Assembly: GCA_903858185.1 (NCBI GenBank)
Contig: CAIOHT010000009.1
Location: forward strand, 1-41,067
DNA length: 41,067 nucleotides
Direction of reading: 5' to 3'
DNA from: an uncultured Caulobacterales bacterium
GTDB taxonomy: Bacteria > Pseudomonadota > Alphaproteobacteria > Caulobacterales > Caulobacteraceae
The notes beneath the pieces were generated by a model. The model was not told the origin of the DNA, ran no database searches, and saw nothing but the letters and a program-made list of their open reading frames with translations. Within the stretch, counting starts at the first letter, position 1; the number at the start of each line of letters is the position of its first letter. Positions 36,069 through 41,067 of this stretch are shown here, piece by piece. The translations under genes were made by a program, and so were the position numbers.

Positions 36069-36608
36069 ATGCGTCTCATCGTCGGCGCCTGCTTCGCCGC
36101 CCTCGCCCTCTCCGCCTGCCAGAAGGCCGCTGAAACCGCCGACGTCGGCAAGGCCGACAGGGCTCCGGTTCCGCCGGGAATCGATGCGGCGCCCCACCTC
36201 AAGGCCGGGCTCTGGGAGATCGTCCCCGAGGGTATGCCGATGCGCGTCGAATCCTGCCTGGACGAAGCCGTCCAGGCCGAAGGCGCGTTTCTCGGCCAGA
36301 GCCTCGACCGCCGGAACTGCACCAAGAGTGACTGGAAGCAGATCCCGGGCGGCATGGCGTTCGAGATCGACTGCAAGAGTGAGGGCCGTCACTACACCAG
36401 CAAGGGCATGGTGACGGGCGACTTCGACAAGGCCTATCGCATGGAGGCCGACGTCAGCGGCTCCGAAAACGGGCAGACCATAACGGCCAGGCAGGTGATC
36501 AACGCCCGCTACGCCGGCGCCTGCCCCAACAACATGAAGCCCGGCGACAAGCGCGTCAGCATGAACGGGCAGACCGTGCCCATCCCTGACGGGCGGCCGG
36601 CCGGCTAG
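36069..36608 (+). CDS. DUF3617 family lipoprotein
   Basis: A 179-residue probable lipoprotein. The signal sequence MRLIVGACFAALALSAC ends in a lipobox (LSAC, Cys17), after which the mature protein continues QKAAETADVG. The pattern HLKAGLWEIVPEGMPMRVESCLDE followed by NCTKSDWKQIPGGMAFEIDCKSEG, and later ARYAGACPNNMKPGDK, fits DUF3617, which occurs as small secreted proteins in proteobacteria, with several conserved cysteines. GGGAG precedes the ATG by 8 bp. It ends 1 bp from the stop of the convergent thiolase gene. Outer-membrane or periplasmic anchoring inferred; function unknown. Confidence 0.8.
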   Translation: MRLIVGACFAALALSACQKAAETADVGKADRAPVPPGIDAAPHLKAGLWEIVPEGMPMRVESCLDEAVQAEGAFLGQSLDRRNCTKSDWKQIPGGMAFEIDCKSEGRHYTSKGMVTGDFDKAYRMEADVSGSENGQTITARQVINARYAGACPNNMKPGDKRVSMNGQTVPIPDGRPAG

Positions 36609-36609
36609 G

Positions 36610-37794
36610 TCAGACCAGTTCGACCGCCATGGCGGTCGCCTCACCGCCGCCGATGCACAGGCTGGCCATACCGCGCTTGCCGCCGCGCGCCTGAAGCGCG
36701 GACAGCAGGGTCGTCAGAATGCGCGCGCCTGACGCGCCGATCGGATGACCCAGCGCCGTCGCGCCGCCGTTGACGTTCAGCTTCGCGCGGTCGATGCCCA
36801 GCTCACGCATGGCGATCATGGCGACCACGGCGAAGGCTTCGTTCACCTCCCACAGATCGACGTCGTCCGCGCTCCAGCCGGCCTTCCTGAGGGCCTTCTG
36901 CATCGCCGGGACCGGCGCGGTGGTGAAGAGGCCCGGCTCATGAGCGTGGGCGGCGTGAGCGACAACCCGGGCTACGATGGGCAGGCCCATGGCCCTGGCC
37001 ACGCTCTCGCGCGTCATCACCAGGGCTGCGGCGCCATCGCTGATCGAGGAGGCGTTGGCGGCCGTGATGGTGCCGTCCTTCGCGAAGGCCGGCTTGAGGC
37101 CGGGGATCTTCGTGGGATCAGCCTTCATCGGCTGCTCATCCTGGTTGACGATTTCCTCGCCCTTGCGGGTCTTCACCGTGACCGGTGTGATTTCGGCGGC
37201 GAAGGCGCCCGACTCGGTCGCGGCCCTGGCGCGGCTGAGGCTCTCGATGGCGTAGGCGTCCTGATCCTCGCGGGTGAACTGGTAGGTGCGGGCGCTGTCC
37301 TCGGCGAACGAGCCCATCAGGCGGCCCGGCTCGTAGGCGTCCTCGAGGCCGTCGAGATACATGCTGTCGCTGATCGTATCGTGGCCGATGCGAGCGCCGC
37401 CGCGATGCTTGGTCATCAGGTAGGGCGCGCCGGTCATGCTCTCCATGCCGCCAGCCACGATGAGGTCGACGCTGCCGGCGGCAAGAGCGTCATGCGCCAT
37501 GATCGCGGCCTGCATCCCGCTGCCGCACATCTTGTTGACGGTGGTCGCCTCGACGCCGAGCGAGAGGCCCGCACCCAGCCCCGCCTGGCGCGCCGGTGCC
37601 TGGCCGAGGCCGGCGGGCAGGACGCAGCCCATGATGATCTGTTCGATCTTCGCCGGGTCAACGCCCGCCCGCTCGACGGCCGCCCGGACCGCGGTGGCGC
37701 CCAGTTCGGTGGCCTTCACGCCACTGAGCGCGCCCTGGAAGCCGCCCATCGGGGTTCGGGCGAACGAGACGATGACGACGGGATCGGCGGACAT
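36610..37794 (-). CDS. Acetyl-CoA C-acetyltransferase (thiolase)
   Basis: A 394-residue thiolase, either degradative (3-ketoacyl-CoA) or biosynthetic (acetoacetyl-CoA). Cys90 in NKMCGSGMQAA is the acyl-accepting nucleophile; GGMESMTGAPYL, NEAFAVV, NVNGGATALGHPIGASGARI with the catalytic His, and CIGGGEATAM with the second catalytic Cys are intact. It could complete beta-oxidation with the FadJ-type enzyme about 12 kb away. ATG at 37794. The gene runs opposite to the HxlR regulator and in the same direction as the PaaI thioesterase, 90 bp after that gene. Confidence 0.93.
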   Translation of the reverse strand: MSADPVVIVSFARTPMGGFQGALSGVKATELGATAVRAAVERAGVDPAKIEQIIMGCVLPAGLGQAPARQAGLGAGLSLGVEATTVNKMCGSGMQAAIMAHDALAAGSVDLIVAGGMESMTGAPYLMTKHRGGARIGHDTISDSMYLDGLEDAYEPGRLMGSFAEDSARTYQFTREDQDAYAIESLSRARAATESGAFAAEITPVTVKTRKGEEIVNQDEQPMKADPTKIPGLKPAFAKDGTITAANASSISDGAAALVMTRESVARAMGLPIVARVVAHAAHAHEPGLFTTAPVPAMQKALRKAGWSADDVDLWEVNEAFAVVAMIAMRELGIDRAKLNVNGGATALGHPIGASGARILTTLLSALQARGGKRGMASLCIGGGEATAMAVELV

Positions 37795-37884
37795 GGATCA
37801 GGCTCCTGCTCAGTCGGCGCTGATTTGAGCGTTCCCGTCCGCGCCTGCAAGTGGGACGTGGCGAGCGGCACAGGAGCGCATCGA

Positions 37885-38316
37885 TCAGGCCGTGGCGGCC
37901 CGCTCCAGGGTTACCCGGAAGGTGGCCCGGGCGCGGGCGACCGTTTCGCCGTCGGCGGTGATGTCCATCTCCGCGTGACAGAGAGTCCTGCCCGGCCGGC
38001 AGAAGACGGTGTCGAACGCCAGCCACTGGCCAGGTTTGGCCACGCCGAGATAGTCGACCGTCATCGAACTGGTCCAGATGTTGGCGACCGGCACGCCGTC
38101 GGTGCGCAGGCGATGGACGCAGGTCATGCCCATGCCCTGATCGGCGAGGGCCGCGAACAGACCGCCATGCACCGTGCCTCTTGAATTGGTATGCGGCTCG
38201 CGAACGAGAATCCCCAGGGCTACCCGGTCCGGCTCGTTGCGGACGTACAGCGGTCTCCAGGGGTCGATCAGCGGGCTGGGGCGGGTGAGAAGCTCGAAAC
38301 CATCGGGTGGCGTCAT
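37885..38316 (-). CDS. PaaI-family acyl-CoA thioesterase
   Basis: A 143-residue hotdog-fold thioesterase. The signature segment is GTVHGGLFAALADQGMGMTCVHR near residue 48, then TSSMTVDYLGVAKPGQWLAFDTVFCRPGRTLCHAEMDIT. Members hydrolyse short-chain, medium-chain or aryl-CoA thioesters. The gene precedes the thiolase on the same strand by 90 bp, so they may be co-transcribed. Just upstream is a strong PsrA-like palindrome, suggesting regulation by fatty acids. The divergent HxlR regulator is another candidate controller. Confidence 0.9.
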   Translation of the reverse strand: MTPPDGFELLTRPSPLIDPWRPLYVRNEPDRVALGILVREPHTNSRGTVHGGLFAALADQGMGMTCVHRLRTDGVPVANIWTSSMTVDYLGVAKPGQWLAFDTVFCRPGRTLCHAEMDITADGETVARARATFRVTLERAATA

Positions 38317-38328
38317 GGCGGCGTCCTT

Positions 38329-38356
38329 GTTTCAAACATACGTTTGAAACAAACGT
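38329..38356. promoter_or_regulatory. Double palindrome operator before the PaaI thioesterase
   Basis: GTTTCAAAC, spacer ATAC, GTTTGAAAC is a perfect 9-bp inverted repeat (38329-38350). Overlapping it, ACGTTTG-AAA-CAAACGT (38340-38356) is also perfect. The first palindrome contains CAAAC-N4-GTTTG, the PsrA-type pattern. It starts 13 bp upstream of the thioesterase start, a good position for repression. Confidence 0.65.
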
Positions 38357-38483
38357 TCCAGTCGTCAAGCCCTCTGCCGTCCGCCGGTCGGCGAACCGAT
38401 CGCAACGATGGAACCCGCCGCACTGGTTCGTTCGCTAAAACAACGGTCTTGCTTTCCCCCCGGGGAAGCCGCACTCTTTTGCC

Positions 38484-38975
38484 ATGGGCCGAACTGCCGA
38501 CTATTCGCAGCAGACCTGCGGCATCGCCGCGACCCTTGAGGTCGTCGGCGATCCCTGGACACTGCTGATCCTGCGCGACTCGTTCCGGGGCGTGCGCCGT
38601 TTCGAGCAGTGGCAGGAGCGGCTGGGCGTGGCGCGCAACGTGCTGGCCGCCCGGCTGAAAAGCCTGGTAGCGCACGGGGTGCTGGAGCCCCGCCGTTACT
38701 CCGAGCGCCCACCCCGCCAGGAGTACCTCCTCACCGCCAAGGGTCAGGCGCTGCGGCCGGTTCTGCTGACCATGGCCGACTGGGGCAATCAACAGGTCTA
38801 CGGCGACAAGGCCCCGGTGACATTCGTCCACGACCATTGCGGCCACGCGTTCACGCCCAGGCTGGTCTGCGAACACTGCGGCGAAGGCCTGATCCCGGGC
38901 GACCTCCGCCATGTGCAGATCAACGAGGACGCGGTGACCGTCGGCGAGGCCCTGGCGCTGTCCGACAAGGGTTGA
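38484..38975 (+). CDS. HxlR-family transcriptional regulator with zinc-ribbon-like tail
   Basis: A 163-residue winged-helix DNA-binding protein. The N-terminal part carries the HxlR signature (CGIAATLEVVGDPWTLLILRD then FEQWQERLGVARNVLAARLKSL, and GVLEPRRY followed by EYLLTAKGQAL near residues 10-95). The C-terminal 60 residues contain HDHCGHAFTPRLVCEHCGE, a His/Cys pattern that may bind zinc or a metal, an addition to the normal roughly 110-residue family length. HxlR proteins often sense aldehydes or redox stress. It is divergent from the PaaI thioesterase and may regulate that gene or itself; no operator can be assigned with confidence. Confidence 0.88.
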   Translation: MGRTADYSQQTCGIAATLEVVGDPWTLLILRDSFRGVRRFEQWQERLGVARNVLAARLKSLVAHGVLEPRRYSERPPRQEYLLTAKGQALRPVLLTMADWGNQQVYGDKAPVTFVHDHCGHAFTPRLVCEHCGEGLIPGDLRHVQINEDAVTVGEALALSDKG

Positions 38976-39106
38976 GCCCATACGAATAAGGTCGCGTCTG
39001 GCGCACAGCGGGCGCATATCCACGTTATCGCTGACTGGTGGCTTTCCCCCGGGCGTCAGCGACAGAGGGCCCAAAGCCCCCGCCTGGTCTGATCAGGCGC
39101 CTCTCG

Positions 39107-39433
39107 ATGCAGATGTTCACCTTCTTTCTCTGCCAGCCGGATGGCAGCTCGGCGTCTTTCGAGGCCCGCCCGTTTGCCAGCGACCGGGACGCTGTCGCGC
39201 AGTCGCGCCTGCTTCTGGGCGCCCATTCCAGTTCGTCGATGGTCAGCGTCTGGGACGGCGAGCGGCCGGTGCACGAGGAGTGGCGCTGCGACCAGTTCCG
39301 GGCGCTGCCCGGCTTCTCCCGCGGCGCGCCACTCGGCCAGACGCTCAGCGTCTGCGAACAGTGTGCAAGCCCCGATTGCGCCGCCGCGGGCAATCGGGGC
39401 CCTGACACCCGCCACCTCGCATGGCCGGGATAG
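39107..39433 (+). CDS. Hypothetical small protein
   Basis: A 108-residue reading frame starting MQMFTFFLCQPDGSS and continuing FEARPFASDRDAVAQSRLLLGAHSSSSMVSVWDGERPVHEEW. This resembles small alphaproteobacterial proteins of the type MxxYxFxxxxDGxxxxxDxxxxxxSDxxA (DUF6894-like), but the fit is loose. The second half has four cysteines in VCEQCASPDC. There is no obvious Shine-Dalgarno; starts at 39107 and 39113 (second Met) are both plausible. A hairpin (TCGCTGAC...GTCAGCGA at 39028-39062) lies upstream. Function unknown. Confidence 0.5.
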   Translation: MQMFTFFLCQPDGSSASFEARPFASDRDAVAQSRLLLGAHSSSSMVSVWDGERPVHEEWRCDQFRALPGFSRGAPLGQTLSVCEQCASPDCAAAGNRGPDTRHLAWPG

Positions 39434-39512
39434 CCCGACCGCCGTTCTGTCAGCCTTCACGTCCAGCGGCTCTCGCGTTAGCATCGCCCCCGCAATCGGG
39501 GAGAATGTCGCG

Positions 39513-39893
39513 ATGAACGGTCTCGCTTCAGCCAGGGTCGTCACGTTTGTGCTGACGCGCGACCGGGAGGCCTCGAAGGCCTGGTACACCAGCGTGCTCG
39601 GCCTGCCGCTGACCGGCGACGACGGCTTTGCTACCGTCCTGGACATGAACGGCACGATCCTGCGGATCACGCAGATCGAGGGCTATCAGGCGCCGCCGCA
39701 CCCGGTGCTCGGCTGGGAGGTGCCCGACATCGCCGCCGCGATCCGCGACCTGGTCGCCAAGGGCGTGACCATGACGATCTACGAGGGCTACGGCCAGGAC
39801 GCGCTCGGCATCTGGACCTCGCCGGACGGCAAGGCCAGGGTCGCCTGGTTCAACGACCCGGACGGCAACGTTCTCAGCCTGACACAGTGCTGA
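39513..39893 (+). CDS. VOC superfamily (glyoxalase/dioxygenase-like) protein
   Basis: A 126-residue vicinal-oxygen-chelate protein. VVTFVLTRDREASKAWYTSVLGLPLTGDD opens the first beta-alpha-beta-beta-beta module; VLGWEVPDIAAAIRDLVAKGV and GIWTSPDGKARVAWFNDPDGNVLSL form the second, and FNDPDGN is the family's typical C-terminal motif. VOC proteins include glyoxalase I, resistance proteins and dioxygenases; the activity cannot be told. GGGGAGA is 8 bp before ATG 39513. Its stop TGA overlaps the ATG of the GFA protein (TGATG), so they are translationally coupled. Confidence 0.88.
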   Translation: MNGLASARVVTFVLTRDREASKAWYTSVLGLPLTGDDGFATVLDMNGTILRITQIEGYQAPPHPVLGWEVPDIAAAIRDLVAKGVTMTIYEGYGQDALGIWTSPDGKARVAWFNDPDGNVLSLTQC

Positions 39894-40273
39894 TGCACAA
39901 GGGGGCCTGCCTCTGCGGCGCGGTGCGTTTCGAGGTCCAGGGCGACCTGCCGACACCCGACGCCTGCCACTGCAGCCAGTGCCGCAAGGCGTCGGGGCAT
40001 TTCTGGGCCTCGACGGACGTGGCGAAGTCCGCGGTGACGATCCACGGCGAAGAGCAGGTTCGCTGGTTCCAGTCGTCGGAGAAGGTGAGGCGCGGGTTCT
40101 GCGGGACCTGCGGCTCGCAGCTGTTCTGGGACCCGGTCCACCACGACAAGATCGCCATCGCCATGGGCGCCTTTGACGCGCCGACGGGAACGCGGCTGGG
40201 CAAGCACATCTTCACCGCCGACAAGGGCGACTACTACGCCATCGCCGACGGCCTGCCGCAGAACGCGCAGTAG
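39893..40273 (+). CDS. GFA family (glutathione-dependent formaldehyde-activating enzyme-like) protein
   Basis: A 126-residue zinc-binding protein with the CENP-V/GFA fold. Metal-binding cysteines are visible in GACLCGAVRFEV, CHCSQCRKASG and FCGTCGSQLFW. The true formaldehyde-activating enzyme is longer, and most members have no known reaction. ATG at 39893 overlaps the stop of the VOC gene; a GTG at 39887 is also in frame. The C-terminus is HIFTADKGDYYAIADGLPQ. Paired with a VOC protein it may belong to detoxification of aldehydes or reactive carbonyls, but that is inference. Confidence 0.9.
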   Translation: MHKGACLCGAVRFEVQGDLPTPDACHCSQCRKASGHFWASTDVAKSAVTIHGEEQVRWFQSSEKVRRGFCGTCGSQLFWDPVHHDKIAIAMGAFDAPTGTRLGKHIFTADKGDYYAIADGLPQNAQ

Positions 40274-40276
40274 TGC

Positions 40277-40359
40277 GGGGACATGTACCCCCTTGGGTAG
40301 GTGTCCCCCAATCGAGCGGCTACGGGTTTAGGGGACACGTACCTGCGGTCCATGTCCCC
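40277..40359. repeat. Paired-palindrome element A, copy 6
   Basis: The left hairpin is the most divergent copy (GGGGACATGTACC, then CCCTTGGG, then TAGGTGTCCCC), the right hairpin is GGGGACACGTACC/GGTCCATGTCCCC. The spacer holds CAATCGAGCGGC and GGGTTTA. It begins 3 bp after the stop of the GFA gene and lies before the CtrA-like site and fliI. Confidence 0.82.
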
Positions 40360-40375
40360 GCCGCCCCTTTCATTT

Positions 40376-40383
40376 ATGGTTAA
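40376..40383. promoter_or_regulatory. CtrA-like half-site before fliI
   Basis: ATGGTTAA is the reverse complement of the TTAACCAT motif bound by the cell-cycle regulator CtrA. It lies 46 bp before the TTG start of fliI, and early flagellar genes are CtrA-controlled in Caulobacter. A single half-site, so weak alone. Confidence 0.45.
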
Positions 40384-40428
40384 AGCAACCTTGCCATGAT
40401 GGTCGCTGGGTAATCCGGGGCCATCGCG

Positions 40429-41067
40429 TTGCGCAGTCTGATCGCCGCCGTCGAGCGTATCGAACCGCTGTCCATCTCCTGTCGCGTGGCGGCGGTGAAC
40501 GGGCTGCTGATCGAGGCCCGTGGCGGGCTGACCCATCTTGCCGTCGGGGCCCGCGCCGAGATCGAGCGCCGCAATGCGCCCTCGCTGGCCGCCGAGGTGG
40601 TCGGCTTCCGGGAGACCCGCGCCCTGCTGATGCCGTTCGGCCCGGTCGAGGGCATCGCGCCGGGCGCCGAGATCCGCATCCAGCCGGATGGCGGCATGGT
40701 GAGGCCGCACAAGGCCTGGCTCGGCCGGATCATCGACGCGTTCGGCAATCCCATCGACGGCAAGGGTCCCCTGCCCCAGGGCGCCTCGCCTTACAGCCTG
40801 CGCGCGCCGCCGCCGCCGGCTCACGCCCGTGGCCGGGTCGGTGAGCGACTGGACCTCGGCGTGCGGTCGATGAACGTCTTCACCACCACCTGTCGCGGCC
40901 AGCGCCTCGGCATCTTCGCCGGCTCCGGCGTCGGCAAGTCGGTGCTGCTGTCGATGCTGGCGCGCCAGGCCGACTGCGACGCGGTCGTGGTCGGGCTGAT
41001 CGGCGAGCGGGGCCGCGAGGTGCGCGAGTTCATCGAGGAGACCCTCGGCGAGGAAGGCCTCAAGCGC
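40429..41067 (+). CDS. fliI: Flagellum-specific ATPase FliI (N-terminal part)
   Basis: The first 213 residues of a flagellar type III export ATPase, continuing past the end of the window. The frame begins after a TAA at 40411; the only sensible start is TTG at 40429, with GGGG 9-12 bp upstream (TCCGGGG). The protein reads [14 protein letters not shown], then an N-terminal beta-barrel ([16 protein letters not shown]), [13 protein letters not shown], and the Walker [21 protein letters not shown] near residues 161-180. [19 protein letters not shown] follows. FliI energises export of flagellar subunits with FliH and FliJ. The CtrA-like site upstream fits an early flagellar gene in Caulobacterales. 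The gene lies downstream of a palindromic element. Confidence 0.93.
   Translation, partial: MRSLIAAVERIEPLSISCRVAAVNGLLIEARGGLTHLAVGARAEIERRNAPSLAAEVVGFRETRALLMPFGPVEGIAPGAEIRIQPDGGMVRPHKAWLGRIIDAFGNPIDGKGPLPQGASPYSLRAPPPPAHARGRVGERLDLGVRSMNVFTTTCRGQRLGIFAGSGVGKSVLLSMLARQADCDAVVVGLIGERGREVREFIEETLGEEGLKR

Noticed and set aside
39028-39062. TCGCTGAC/GTCAGCGA hairpin as a terminator of the HxlR gene
   Set aside because: The stem is only 8 bp with a 19-base loop, no T-run, and 50 bp beyond the stop codon; too weak to call.

Overview
The window is high-GC, gene-dense alphaproteobacterial chromosome, most likely a member of the Caulobacterales (Caulobacter or Phenylobacterium type). The reasons are the protein families present, a flagellar fliI at the right edge preceded by a CtrA-type half-site (ATGGTTAA), a TTG-started AsnC regulator beside a fused indolepyruvate oxidoreductase, and intergenic palindromes of several families. 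I see no rRNA, tRNA, CRISPR array or transposase gene. The genus is inference from gene content only.

Layout. 1-321: C-terminal end of an unrecognised protein. 502-4551: fused indolepyruvate:ferredoxin oxidoreductase with a divergent AsnC/Lrp regulator. 4641-9744: pirin, a small b561-type cytochrome, pgsA, uvrC and an enoyl-CoA hydratase. 10072-13249: a minus-strand operon of a GTP-cyclohydrolase-II-like protein (URC1), a DUF1688 protein (URC4) and a uracil phosphoribosyltransferase (URC6/upp), the gene set of the ring-opening URC route of uracil catabolism; an adenine deaminase is divergent at 13604-14614. 14704-19004: a minus-strand acyl-CoA catabolic operon (MDR reductase, enoyl-CoA hydratase, two acyl-CoA dehydrogenase-family flavoproteins). 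19124-20952: two secreted proteins of unknown function. 21250-27859: lipid/alkane block with an acyl-CoA dehydrogenase, a FadJ/FadB-type multifunctional protein, an acyl-CoA synthetase and a CYP153-like P450. 27860-29551: a MATE exporter behind a leader that holds a 31-codon ORF and an intrinsic terminator. 29660-34588: four minus-strand metabolic genes (luciferase-like oxidoreductase, MDR reductase, amidase, class III aminotransferase). 34686-35668: tandem duplicated secreted YbjN-like proteins. 35721-40273: small GNAT, DUF3617 lipoprotein, thiolase, PaaI thioesterase, HxlR regulator, hypothetical, VOC and GFA proteins. 40429-end: start of fliI.

Much of the content is degradative: fatty acids/alkanes, branched or cyclic acyl-CoAs, aromatic keto-acids, uracil and adenine. 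Two PsrA-like operators, one before the FadJ-type gene and one before the PaaI thioesterase, may link separate lipid genes into a regulon.

The most striking non-coding signal is an 80-90 bp paired-palindrome element (GGGGACATGTACC...GGTACATGTCCCC) present six times. Every copy begins or ends 0-7 bp from the stop codon of a gene. At least seven further palindrome types occupy nearly all the other larger gaps.
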